From Orychophragmus violaceus (lineage: Eukaryota > Streptophyta > Magnoliopsida > Brassicales > Brassicaceae), in contig CM058236.1 in assembly GCA_030180135.1 (NCBI GenBank), positions 63,081,728 through 63,145,727 of the forward strand: DNA of 64,000 bases, read 5' to 3'. The translations under genes and the position numbers were made by a program. This document shows positions 21,242-32,348 of this stretch, piece after piece; the stretch's first letter is position 1; each line of letters opens with the position of its first letter. Below the pieces are notes generated by a model. It had not been told where the DNA came from. It did no database searches and was given only the letters and a program-made list of their open reading frames with translations.

Positions 21242-23104
21242 TCAGACGGTTTTGGGAGTTTCCTCTTCATCCTCTCCCTCCTCTTCTTCTCGGTTGCGTT
21301 TCAAAGCAATGCTTTTGATACGCCGTGGTGGATTATCCTGCTTGGGAGCTTGCCCGTCGGCTTTGTCTTCCTTCTGTTGCCCTGATTCTTTCTTTTTCAG
21401 TCTTTCAATGGCCGCCTTGATCTCTTCATCCGAAAGTCGGGAATAGAGTACATTTCTGAGATTCCGACATTCAGACGTGTCGTGCGACGTAGCTTGATGG
21501 TACTCGCAGTACTTATCCCCTGTAGTGGAAGTTGCTTGTTGTGCCTTCCCCTTTGCTTCTTTATTCCGTTTATTCCACGGTTTTGATGATCGGGATTTAT
21601 CGGAGCTATCGACAACCATTGTTTTGGCCCCTTTGTCGTAATGCTGTCTAGGTTCCCTCTCTTCCTTCTTATCTGCTTGTTTGCCGGAACCAAATCTTTT
21701 TGCTAATGCGACCTTTTTCTCTTCCAATTCCACGAATTTGTTTGCTCGATGGAGTGCATCTTCGATGGTCAATGGCGGGTTGACGACTAGATCCTGATAA
21801 AAGGGCGACTCGTGCCAGACGGCATTTGTCAGGGCCGCGATAGTGAACTTATCTGGTGCCTCCGCTTGCGTCATCACTGCCCTGAACCTTTCTACGAAGT
21901 CCTTCAGAGTTTCCTTCTTTTCTTGTGTCATGGACATCAGTGCGCTTAGCGACGTGTCTTTATGTATGTAGGCGAAGTGATGTCTTACAAATGCCCATGT
22001 GAGGTCGGAGAAACTGTCAATCGATTTGGACGGGAGTCGGGAGAACCATTTTAACGCGTCCCCTTCCAGGGTTTCGGTGAACAGTTGGAAGAAACCGATG
22101 TCACGCTCCTCGCTTGATGAAAACCGCGCCTTTGCCGCCATGATTTTGAACGTTGTAAGATGGGTCGTTGGATCTTTTGTGCCGTCGTACATCGGCAACC
22201 TGAGCTTCTCCCTTTGCCTTATGTACGTGTTTGTGATGCGCGAGGTGAAGGGTATCCTCCGAGTCTCCTCGATGATTCGGTCGATCTCCGGTGCGGACCC
22301 CTTAACGCCATGGACTTCCCCTTTTAGCTCTTTTAGGGTGTCTCTGAGCTCAGTCAGCTGTTTCTCGACATGGGTATGACTTGCTCCGCGAATAGACGCT
22401 CCATGAGTTTTCTCGCGCGACATACTTCGCTCATGGCGATAGTTATCACGGTGCGAGTCATTCTCATATTGCAAATTTTGTCGGTGATGCATGCCCCGTG
22501 TCTGGTGATTGGTGCGCTCATCTTTATCGGGTGATTACCTCTCATCGCTCCAGTCATCTTGCTTCCGACTTCCGCTCCGTTTGGGTTCTTCAGACCCTTC
22601 CTTCCGATGCGAGCTCCGTTCGCGAGTATCCTCTTTATTGCGTTCCTTGCGCGAGTTGCTTCTGGATTCGCTGCTTCGGCTTTGTTCATGGTGGCTCTCC
22701 TCGGATGTATCATAGACTAGTCGTCTGGCGACTTTGTCTTTCGCCTTTGGAGGCACCTCTCTTTTGGACTTTCTAGACTGTTGGTCTGAACGGATCTTTG
22801 CTTGTTCCGTTTGCAGTAGATCGATTCCTTCTGAGAACGTTTTGATCAAGTCATTCTGCGACTCGATCGTGGCCATCAGAGTAGCTAAGACTTTGTCTTG
22901 CTCGATTTGAGCTGCTGTTTCGCTGAGTGACGGGACATGTTTACCGTCATCCCGAGCTTTCTTTGGCTTAGCGGCGTCACGCCGCTGCTGGCCGTCTTTT
23001 GCCGTATCATCTTCGTGATCACTTTGGTCGTAATCACTTCCTTCATGATCGCTTAGTTCAACCCTAGGGTTTTCTGGATCGATTTCCTTACGATTTTTCG
23101 ACAT
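21242..23104 (-). pseudogene. Tat element gag
   Basis: The frame starts at an ATG about 26 bp inside the primer site (MSKNRKEIDPENPRV). It has an acidic then Arg/Ser-rich N-terminus. The conserved retrotransposon gag core follows (LPMYDGTKDPTTHLTTF ... GDALKWFSRLP ... ETLKDFVERFR). Then comes one CHHC-type zinc knuckle (CEYHQATSHDTSEC) and a charged tail. A TAA at 22535-22537 breaks the frame between the N-terminal region and the core, and the same frame resumes at once. The final TGA at 21242-21244 is followed in the same frame by pol, so gag and pol would be joined by readthrough if that TGA is original. Confidence 0.88.
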
Positions 23105-23129
23105 CTCGTTCAGAAATTTCTCTTAGAAA

Positions 23130-23147
23130 TCCCCACAGTCGGCGCCA
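23130..23147 (-). other. Primer-binding site of the Tat element
   Basis: On the minus strand TGGCGCCGACTGTGGGGA starts two bases inside the 5' LTR. The same site recurs on the plus strand at 60349-60366 next to another LTR, which confirms its role. Confidence 0.88.
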
Positions 23148-23149
23148 AT

Positions 23150-23681
23150 TGTAAGATCGTAACTCGGTCTATCCAAAGATAGCAAGAGTTTTAGGTTTGA
23201 AATTAGGGATTCTAAAAGAAGAATTATTGAACACGGTGAGAGTTAGGAAATTAGGGTTTGTAAGCAGGCGTTTCCGAGATGGAAGCCGGTAAAGAATGGT
23301 TGTAAAGTCGCCGGAGAGTTTTAGGTTAAATTTGCTCTAAAGTCTCTCAAGCTCCAAGTATTTAGAAAAGCGTATCCTTGAATGATTATCGGGTTCCCTT
23401 ATATAGGGTTATAAGTCGGTTTAACACATAAGGAAATAAAAGATAAATACGAATATTTCCTAAAATCCCGACTTTATCTTTTTATGGTATATTTCCGTAT
23501 TTAACGTCATCGCGCGGCGCCTTTACTTTAACATTTTCTAAACCCTAATGTAAGCCGGTTATCCCGAGTTCGGTTTAACCTAAGTTTTACCGCCTTGGGC
23601 TTTACTTCCGACTTTCCATTATGGACCGACCTAAACTCACGAATAGACCTTCTTAGTAAAGTGCTAATCTTGACTCCAACA
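23150..23681 (-). repeat. Tat element 5' LTR (532 bp)
   Basis: This is the copy of 12555-13085 that borders the primer site. It begins TGTAAGATCG (plus strand) and ends GACTCCAACA. The next bases are TCAATGCAGAATA, not a repeat of the left flank's ATCTC. Confidence 0.92.
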
Positions 23682-23694
23682 TCAATGCAGAATA

Positions 23695-24030
23695 TTTCTA
23701 TAGGAGAAGTGTTGTTCTGTTATTAAGCTACTTTCGTTGAAATAGCTCTGTTTATTGAGCATTTTTTTTTTAATTGGATGGTGCCCCGCGAGCATGCATG
23801 TGTGGACCTGAACGTTGTGTTCAAAATCAATCTATAATCAGTTTAGGTATTATAATTTATGTTTAAGACTACTAAATAGAGATTGAATACAACTTTTCTT
23901 CCTTTGATTTTTTGGGCCGCCGGTGTGTTTGCCGGTGGCTCCACCCCTTTAATTCTTCTTTACTTCCTTTGTTTCAATAATTGCAATGGATGTTGCATAT
24001 TCTCATCGGACATATATCAGATCCAATCTC
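23695..24030 (+). repeat. Right copy of the ~336-bp duplication
   Basis: This is the counterpart of 12220-12554. Thirteen bases (TCAATGCAGAATA) separate it from the LTR. After 24030 the host sequence continues (TTTATGGCAG...), which has no counterpart on the left side. Confidence 0.93.
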
Positions 24031-25743
24031 TTTATGGCAGTTACCATGGCTGTGATTGGGATAACATTGAAGAAATCTGTTTTTCATATCTCACATATGT
24101 GGATACAATTTCCAATTCAGACGGAGTCATTTGCAGATCTGAAATCAAGAACATCACTTCTCCAAAATAGATCATGGGAAGTAGGGGCTCGTATCTTGTC
24201 ACCGTCAACTGTCCGTGAATGGAGACAAGAAGCACGTTTAGAAGACATCCATGCCTTACGGACCATGGGTTTTCTATGTATACATCCAAACCATTCATTG
24301 ATGGCGGTTCATCATTCCGGCATCTATGCCGTGGTTTATTCGGTACTAATTACCGAAAGGTTGTGAAAACTAACATGGATGTTTAGTTTTTTGATGTTTC
24401 CCGAACATCATTGTAATTCGATGTCAAGGCAATTAACACAAATCCCTTTGGATTTGTTAGGTCATCAACGACCGGCACGAAAACCATCTTGGCATATGTT
24501 GATTTTATCAAGAAAACAAGTTTCAGAGACAAGTTCCTTCCCAAAGATTTTGATATGGAAGTGTTGGTATCAATGTTTCTACGTTTCAGCGTTACATTGC
24601 GACACACCGGGTTCCTATATGTGTTTTGTAAAAGAAAAGTTCAGCCAAATGATGCTGCAAACAAATCAAATCAGAGAAAACTCAAATATGAAATTGGACA
24701 ATAATCGATATCTCGATCGGTTAGCGAGTAAGACTACTCCTTTGAAAGCATTGTTAAACTCCCTTTTTTTGTCAACAAAAACACTATATATTAAATCAAA
24801 GTTGCTCGGTTCGGGTTTTCACTCCTAAGAGTAGACCGATCCGACTCGTCATGACTTACATGGGAAAAGATAAAACCCCGTGCTCTCGCCCCTTTTGCAG
24901 GGGAGTCGGCACAAACATTTGCTTTCCTAGGAATTAAAATTAGAACAAAGAAATAGAAATAAGATTTGAGGTCGGTGTAGAATTCCGACTCCGTCTTAAA
25001 TCCCGGTCATTCATGTGGATCTTCTGTCATAGCTAACAGATCTGAGCAGTCTGTCTCGATCACTACTGAGGAGATTCCCCCTTCCAGGATGCATGACATT
25101 GCCCAAATTAAGCCGTCCAGCTCGGCATGTAGCGGTGATAGGCTTCGTCTACATCCATTTGCTCCCGTGTATTTCCTTCCAGAAGTGTCCTTGAAGAACC
25201 ATCCTAGACCACTTGTCACACCATTATCAACCCACGAGGCATCAATTCGACATGTCGGGATCGAGGAGGGTATACTAGTGGGCCGACGGTTTTCCAAAGG
25301 TCGCACAAAACTCTCATTCTCTTCCTCTTCTCCCTTCTCATTTTTGTTTGCATTTCTCCACTCTTCTGCCTCAATGGTTGCTAATTGAAGCGTCTCCGGT
25401 GGGGAAACGTTGTTTCCTTTAAAAAAACTTACTATTTCGGGCCTTCCAAATATACCATAAGATCAAAGGGTAGTTATTCCTTTGTGGGTCAGGGAGACCC
25501 ACGTCTTTTGTCCTCCAAAAGAGGAAATCCATATTACTAAATAGAGCAGTACTCAGGAAGCAACCCAGAATGAACGAAAAGTCCGAAAGAGCTCATACTT
25601 GTAAAGCAGGGGGCATTTTCTCAGTATATAACACATATATTTGTGTATGTAATAATTGTGTTGATATAATTCTACATATTTCTTTGATCCTGTAATCAAA
25701 CTATATATCTACTTGATTAATAAAGTTTAAATTTGTCGGGAAA
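23884..25743. mobile_element. 1.86-kb insert bounded by 19-bp direct repeats
   Basis: AAGACTACTAAATAGAGAT occurs at 23865-23883 and 25744-25762, and a third time in the left flank duplication near 12389. The insert ends on the plus strand with TAATAAAG near 25719 and a short A run (GGGAAAAA) next to the right repeat, which suggests a retroposed sequence. Its first 147 bp lie inside the duplicated block, so it predates the duplication. Open frames in 23986-24828 match nothing I know. It contains the LINE fragment at 24766-25560. Confidence 0.5.
24766..25560 (-). pseudogene. LINE fragment with RNase H-like domain
   Basis: On the minus strand, fragments upstream of 25306 read as the LINE linker (LILWYIWKARN type). 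An RNase H-like domain of about 99 residues follows (DASWVDNGVTSGLGWFF, RSLSPLHAELDGLIWAM, VIETDCSDLL) and stops near 25007. The 3' end appears to be the T run at about 24763-24769 (an A tail on the minus strand). It is preceded there by TTTTTGTTGAC, similar to the end of the LINE at 7199. No target duplication was found. It is related to, but distinct from, the 7242-7931 fragment. Confidence 0.65.
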
Positions 25744-25827
25744 AAGACTACTAAATAGAGATATATTGTTGGAAAATTTTCTATAGTGAGCCGAACGTAT
25801 GTGAACATGACCCGTTGCGATATATAT

Positions 25828-26095
25828 AGTATTAGAAACTCAACGTATAAAGAATAGCTTTTCTTTATTGATTTAGAAACTTTCTCAAAACTAAATCTCT
25901 AGCTCAACAACCTTAATTCTCTTATTAAGTCTTACGGAACATCTCTCCATAACCTCTTATTTATATAGGTTTTAGACTCCTTCCTAAACCTAATGAGAAA
26001 AGGAAATAGATAACTCATATTCCTAATAGGAAAATCTCCTAAATAACTTAATAGAAGATTTCCTTTTTACTTCAAATCTTGAAGCTTATCCAACA
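25828..26095 (-). repeat. Copia-D 3' LTR (268 bp)
   Basis: The LTR runs from AGTATTAG to TTATCCAACA on the plus strand. The adjoining inner bases ATCTCCCTCTT give a minus-strand polypurine tract AAGAGGGAGAT. Confidence 0.88.
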
Positions 26096-29000
26096 ATCTC
26101 CCTCTTAAGCTTCAACTCAAGCTTAGATAGATTTTGAACTCCTATGAGACTTCTCATCTCTTTGAACTTGATTCTTGCCAATGTCTTTGTCAAGAAATAT
26201 GCCTTTTGTTCAACTCCTGGTACATGCTCCACATAAACTTGCTCTCTTTCAATACATTCTCGTATGAAATGATAGCGCTTATGAATGTGTTTGCTTCTTC
26301 CATGAAACACATGATTCTTAGTGAGTTCGATGGCTGACTTGTTATCAATTCTGATAATCAATCTTTCTGATTTCCAGCTTGTGATCTCACTTAGTAAGTC
26401 TTGTAACCAAATGGCTTGTCGAGCTGCTTCTGTTGCTGTCATGAACTCGGCCTCACACGAAGACAAGGCTACCGTGTTCTGCTTCTGCGAACACCAAGTG
26501 ATAAGTGATGAGCCTAGATAGAACATGTGACCCGTTGTACTTCTCCCATCGTCTGGATCAATGTTATGGCTGCTATCACTGTATCCCACAAGCCTTTTAG
26601 CTGTGTTACACTTGAACTTCAGACCATAACCGAATGTTCCTCTTAGATACCTTAGTATCTGCTTTATCACCTCTCCATGTGATTTCCTTGGACTCTGCAT
26701 ATATCTGCTAGCAACTCCCACTGAAAATGCTAGGTCTGGTCTTGTATGCAGAAGGTACCTTAGGCATCCAATATTTCTTCTATATGTAGTTGGATCTATC
26801 TCTTCTTCCTTTAAGGATTTAGAGACCTTCAATCCGAATTCCATAGGAATTTGCGTTGGATTACATCCTTCTAATCTGGCTTCCTTTAGAATTCTTTGAG
26901 CATAACCCTCTTGCTTAAGCTTGATTCCATCTTCTCCTTGGTATACTTCAATGCCTAGATAGTAAGTGAGTTTACCAAGATCTGACATCTCAAACTTAGA
27001 TTACATACCTTCTTTAAACTCCTTTATCAGCTTGAATGTATTTCCTGTTATGAATAGGTCATCAACATAAATTTCCACAATGAGAAATGAATTCCCATCT
27101 TTTTTTGCGATACACAGAAAATACCTTTGTGCATCTCTTGAATATCATCTCCTTTAGGATCCGATCTAGCTTTGTGTTCCAAGCCCTTGGCGTCTGCCTC
27201 AGACCATACAAAGCTTTTGACAACTTATACACTTTGTGTTCTTGACCTTTCTCCAAAAAACCTTCAGGTTTCTCAACAAAGACATTTTCTTTTAGATCTC
27301 CATGTAAGATAGATGTCTTTACATCCAAATGGTGGATTTCCCATCCATGAGAAGCTGCCAATCCAATAAGTAAGCGTATGGTTTCAAGTCTTGCTACTGG
27401 TGCAAAGACTTCATCAAAATCTACACCTTCTTCTTGGACATATCCTTTAGCCACAAGTCTTGCTTTGTACTTATTGATTGAACCATCTACATTCTTCTTG
27501 ATCTTGAATATCCACTTTAGACCAATGACCTTCATGCCATCTGTTCTATCAACAAGATTCCATGTCTTGTTCTTATTGATAGAAATTATCTCCTCCAAGC
27601 ATGCAACTCTCCATTCTTTCAATCTTTCAGCCTCCTTAAAGTTCCTTGGCTCATTGTTAATTAAGAGTAGCAACATCTAGCTCTCAATTGTTGCTTGATA
27701 TAGAACGTAATCATCGAGGTAACTAGGTCTACTCACCGTTCTTGTAGATATTTTTAGAGTCTGTTCTTGTTGAACTTCTTCCACTACTTCGTCATGATCA
27801 TAGTTGTCTTGCACAAGATAATTCCCTTGTTCAACGTCACCTTGCTCGTGATTGTTGAACCCATGATCGTCCCCTGCTTCATTTTCGTGCTCTGTTTCTT
27901 CATCATGCGTGACTACTACAGGACCCTCTCCTACATCTACAACAGTTCCCCATCTCATATGAAACATCCCCGGACTCATACTTGAATCTCTCCTTGTTTC
28001 ATTCCAACTCCAGCCTGCTTTCTCATCAAAGATCACATCTCTGCTTACCACAATCTTTCTTGTTGTGGGATTGTACAATCTGTATGCTTTGGATCCTGGC
28101 TCGATCCCTAGTTGCACAAGTGTTTGTGATCTATCATCTAGCTTCTTTAGTTTAGCTCCTTCTACCTTTGCATAAGATAGACAACCAAAGACTCTTAGGT
28201 GCTCCACATTAGGTTTTACTCCTTTAAAACACTCATATGGAGTTTTATTCTCAAGAGATCTTGTAAGTACTCTGTTAATGACATAAGTAGCATGTCTTAT
28301 AGCTTCACCCCATAAGTAGTTTGGTACCTTTGTTTCTTTAAGAATGCTCCTTGTCATCTCATAAAAGTCATGTTTCTTCTCTCCACAACACCATTCTGTT
28401 GTGGTTGTAAGGTGCTGTGAGATGGCGTTTGATGCCATTGATCTCGCAGAAATCATTAAACTCTTCTGATGTGAACTCTCCAACTCTGTCTGTTCTTAGA
28501 GTCCTGATTTCCTTTTCAGTCTCTCTCTCAACAACACTTTTGAATCATTTGAATCTCTCAAATGGTTCACTCTTTTCCTTTAGCAAGATACTCCACATGT
28601 ATCTTGAGAAATCATCAATGATCACAAGTATGTATCTGTTTTGAGCAATGCTGGAAGGTGTGAGAGGTCCACATAAATCAGCATGTAAGAGTTCCAACAC
28701 TTTTGAAGCTCTAAACATTGTTGCTTTTTGAACCACTTGGCAAGTTTGTTTCCCTACTAGACAAGATTCACATAGCTGCTTCTCTTCCTTAATCTATGGT
28801 AGTCCTCTAACCATCTCTTGCTTAGACATGACCGCAATCTTCTTGAAGTTGACATGGCCCAACCTCGCATGCCATCTCCAAGTCTCTTCACCTAACTTAG
28901 CTTGTAAGCATACATGTTTTCCAATCTTAAGACTAATCTTATAAAGCCGATTTTGAGACCTTATAACTATAGCTATTAGTCTTCCCATTGGATCATGTAT

Positions 29001-30242
29001 AGTCAAGTAATTCAACCTCATTCTGACATCACAACCAGCTTATGTGGCCTGTCCTAAACTCAAGATGTTACTCTTTAATTCAGGGATGTAATAGATGTCG
29101 GTAACAAGTTGTTGCTCCTCAGTCTTGATTTGAAATAAGATGGATCCCTTTCCACCAATTTCTATGCAAGATCCATCTCCAAACTTCACCTTTCCTTTGA
29201 TGTTTTCATTAAGTTTAGAGAAGTAATGCTTGTTACCTGTCATGTGATTACTTCCTTCATTGTATAAGTACCATAAACCTTCTTCTCCATTCTCGGATTC
29301 ATACTTCTTTGGTATGATACTTTCTTCATTCATAAACACAATCTCATGCATATAAAGTGATTGATCAGCAACTTTTGTTTCCACTTTATTTGCTTCTTGA
29401 GTTTTTTGGGACTTTTCAGGGCAGTTAGATGCATAATGGCCATACTTGTCACATCTGAAACAAATGATCTTAGAAAGATCCTTCTTTTCTTTCGTATGAC
29501 CTTGTGTGTTAGACGAACCTTCTGGTTGTGTAACACGTCCTCTGCCTCTCCCTCTTGAGCTATGTCTACCTCCCCTGCTTCGTCCTCTTCCTCTGTTTCC
29601 TCCATAACTCGGATCTGAGCTAAACAACAACTTCCCTTGTGTTTCAGAATGTGTCTCTTCTTCACACACTCGATCTTCATAAGCCTTTAACCTCCCTACT
29701 ATGTCCTCAAAACCCGTGGTGTTTAGGTCTAGGACTTGTTATAGAGAAGCTATAATCTGAATATACTTGCTTCTAGGTAAACTATTTAGGAACTTCTTCA
29801 CCAGCTTTGGTTCCTCAATAGCTTCACCTAGGGCAGTGGCTTTTGTAGATATTTCTGATAGCTTCCCCGCAAAGTTATCGATTGTATCCGATTCCTTCAT
29901 CTTCAATCTATCGAACTCTGCCATTAGGGTTTGAAGTCGCGCCTCCTTGACTCGATCAGCTCTTAAATGACGAGCTTTGATAGCTTCCCAGATGTCTTTA
30001 GGCGATTCTTGCTCTCCCACCTATAAGATCATCGACTCCGGAATGGATTGGAATAGCAACGCTATTGCTAAATCCTTCTTATCATCATCACCTTTTCACG
30101 TTTCTACGGTTTCCCACACTTTGTGAATCCGCAACAGAACTTTTATCCTCATCGCCCACACTGTGTAATTCGTGGTGGTCAACATAGGGCATTGAATAGA
30201 GACTCCTTTCTCTAGTCCATTACCCGCTCGTTCAACCTTCAT
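26086..30242 (-). pseudogene. Copia-D gag-pol, multiply interrupted
   Basis: The polyprotein starts near 30242 (MKVERAGNGLEKG) and is broken into at least six frames. Gag (to about 29740) has the IWEAIKARH and LKMKESDTIDNFAGKLSEI motifs. A CCHC zinc knuckle (CFRCDKYGHYASNC) lies near 29450. The GAG-pre-integrase segment (HARLGHVNFKK) is near 28850, integrase (LLHADLCGPL; NYLWGEAIRHATYVINR) is at 28745-28300, and reverse transcriptase (IGLKWIFKIKKNVDGSINKYKARLVAKGY) is at 27676-27062. The RT end and RNase H (YSDSSHNIDPDDGRSTTG; SSCEAEFM) run to the stop at 26086. Stops and frame changes lie near 30022, 29738, 29030, 28790, 28500 and 27060. It is not functional. Confidence 0.88.
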
Positions 30243-30319
30243 GGCGATCGACTCTAGGTTTTAGGTCTTCTTGATCAAATCTCTTCTGATCAGAATCGAA
30301 CCAAAACGCTCTGATGCCA

Positions 30320-30608
30320 AATATTAGAAACTCATTGTATAAAGAACAACTTTTCTTTATTAATTTAGAAACTCTCTCAAAACTAAATCTCTCTTAATAT
30401 TGTCACAACTCAACAACCTTAATTCTCTTATTGAGTCTTATGGAACATCTCTCCATAACCTCTTATTTATATAAGTTTTAGACTCTTTCCTAAACCTAAT
30501 GAGAAAAGGAAATATATAAGTTATAACTCATATTCCTAATAGGAAAATCTCCTAAACAACTTAATAGAAAATTTTCTTTTTACTTCAAATCTTGAAGCTT
30601 ATCCAACA
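30320..30608 (-). repeat. Copia-D 5' LTR (289 bp)
   Basis: It matches 25828-26095 with small insertions, then is followed by the TATAT target duplication. The primer site borders it on the inner side. Confidence 0.88.
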
Positions 30609-30613
30609 TATAT

Positions 30614-32348
30614 TTATTTCACATCAATTGCAAAATGGAAGATGGATGTTTATAGTTGATGTGTAATCCTTTTTAATGGTTAATTTGAAAAGTTGTTAAT
30701 ATAATATACACATATGATAGGAAGATGGACTGTCAGTGGAATAGTGTTGCTGTTGCAGATAGGAGAGTTAAACTGCGGACCATATAACTGCTTATTAGAT
30801 TTCTTTTTTTTAAAAGATTTTTTCATATTGAAATATTTATGATTTTTTTTTAAAACATATATGCAATAAAATAGAAAAACTCTAACCCACACAATGGCTC
30901 AAAAAGGTCCTTTAAAACCCAATAACTTAATTTCCCTATCCAAAAGAGACCTAAACCTAAAGAAATCCTAGAAGAGGCAACACACGCCGCCACATCCTCC
31001 ATGGGAAGAAGACCGAGACCGTATCTAAACCAAACCACCTAAGCTCCACCACCACTAAAAGGAGGCAGACCTTGTAACCCCGAAAGCCGCACAAAGGAGA
31101 AAGCCAAAAGAAGATAGAAAGAGAACGAATGGGATGCCATGCCTAAATAGAGAAGTACAATGGCCACCAATGTCGACACCATTTTTGGTTCACAACAACC
31201 CATGACGGTGCATAAACTAATTTTCGTCGGTGAGCAGAGACCTCCGAAGTTATTATCGGTCCACGACAACCGCCCTAAAACCTCTCGCCGTCACCACCGC
31301 ATCCCTCAAGCGGGCAATCAAAGCCGAGAAAGAAACTAATGGAATCATGCAAACGGCGATCACCACCACCACTAACCTAAAACGACCACCAAAAGCCTCC
31401 CTGCACTGCGCCGGAAGAAGACCGAGCCCCCGCCAAATCTGGAGAGCACATGCAGAAAGAACCACTGGAGGAGGCACCAAAGAGCGCAAGTCACCGTATC
31501 CGGCCCTCATAGATCCGGGATGGCCAAGCGACACCGCCGAAGAATCACCGAACACTGAACGAAGCAGAATTGCAGAAGAGAAGTCGCGTCACCAGAGAAA
31601 ACCAAGGAGGTCACCAAACCACAACATGAATCACCGAAAAAGAGAAGACCAAAGGGAGCCCTTTCGCGGTGTCGTCGAGAGTCGTCGGATGCCGGAGAGG
31701 AAGACAGAAAACGAAGACGGTGTCTTCAAGAAAAATTAGAGAGAATATAGAGCGAGAACTTTATGTCGTGGTTTTCAAGAATTTAAAATTATTAGAGAAC
31801 ACTTAAAATGTTTCAAGAATTTGAAATTATACATAAATTAAATAGAAAAATTTCAAGTTACAAGATGAGAAAATTAACCAATAGAAAAATGGACTTTTAG
31901 ATATAAAAGAGATTATAGTCATATCGTGTACATAAATAAAAGAGACTTTAAGCAAGCTAGCATGAATTTTGTTTCTTTGTCTTTGTAGGGTTATCCTAAA
32001 AGCGTGTTCATCATCCAAATTGGTGTTGGATTATTCGTATTTCCAAAGTGTTCTTTTGTGTACTTCGATATCTCAATATCATCATCGTCATCAATCTTGG
32101 GTAACTTGGAGCAATTAAGACCGCTACTGATCGCGAACACTTTTAATGAAAACCGGATTGATTGACCAGCAAACAAGCAACAAATCTCATTAAGCTTGCT
32201 GATTGTAAGCTACCTAGAAATCATGAAGTGAAAAAATCTGACGAACCATGATATCTTGTTACCAGCTTAATCAACTTACTGAATTGGGAGTCCACAAGCT
32301 TGGTCATGTGGTTTTCTTCAAGGGTGAGTCTTATAACAACCAAAAAAT
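30614..32348. other. Unassigned region between Copia-D and Copia-C
   Basis: The first 300 bases are AT-rich. About 31000-31740 is GC-richer and holds overlapping open frames on both strands (for example 31230-31739 plus, 31253-31555 minus). Their composition looks like noncoding repeat DNA and no domain is recognisable. A short minus-strand frame at 31991-32176 with an aspartate run could be a gene fragment but matches nothing I know. The Copia-C break lies at about 32349. Confidence 0.4.

Larger units (their letters stand above)
12555..23681 (-). mobile_element. Tat-lineage Ty3/gypsy LTR retrotransposon with antisense gene
   Basis: An 11.1-kb element on the minus strand. Its 5' LTR is at 23150-23681 and its 3' LTR at 12555-13085. 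Inside the 5' LTR is a primer site TGGCGCCGACTGTGGGGA (minus strand, 23130-23147). Inside the 3' LTR is a polypurine tract, seen as CCCCCCC at 13090-13096. Internal order on the minus strand is gag, protease, reverse transcriptase, RNase H, archaeal-type RNase H and integrase, then tandem repeats and a gene on the opposite strand. The second RNase H and the extra 3' gene place it in the Tat lineage. The LTRs differ at roughly 13-16 positions by eye. There is no 5-bp target duplication. A 336-bp duplication flanks it instead. Confidence 0.92.
25828..30608 (-). mobile_element. Copia-D, decayed Ty1/copia retrotransposon
   Basis: The 5' LTR is at 30320-30608 and the 3' LTR at 25828-26095, with a target duplication TATAT at 25823-25827 and 30609-30613. 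A primer site TGGCATCAGAGCG (minus strand) lies just inside the 5' LTR at about 30307-30319. The right LTR is 21 bp longer because of small insertions. The LTRs start TGTTGGATAAG on the minus strand but do not end in the canonical CA. Gag-pol between them is split by stops. This family is not closely related to Copia-A/B/C/E. Confidence 0.9.

Noticed and set aside
31230..31739. 169-codon basic frame, with 31253-31555 on the other strand
   Set aside because: GC-richer noncoding composition keeps several frames open at once. No recognisable domain or gene signals.
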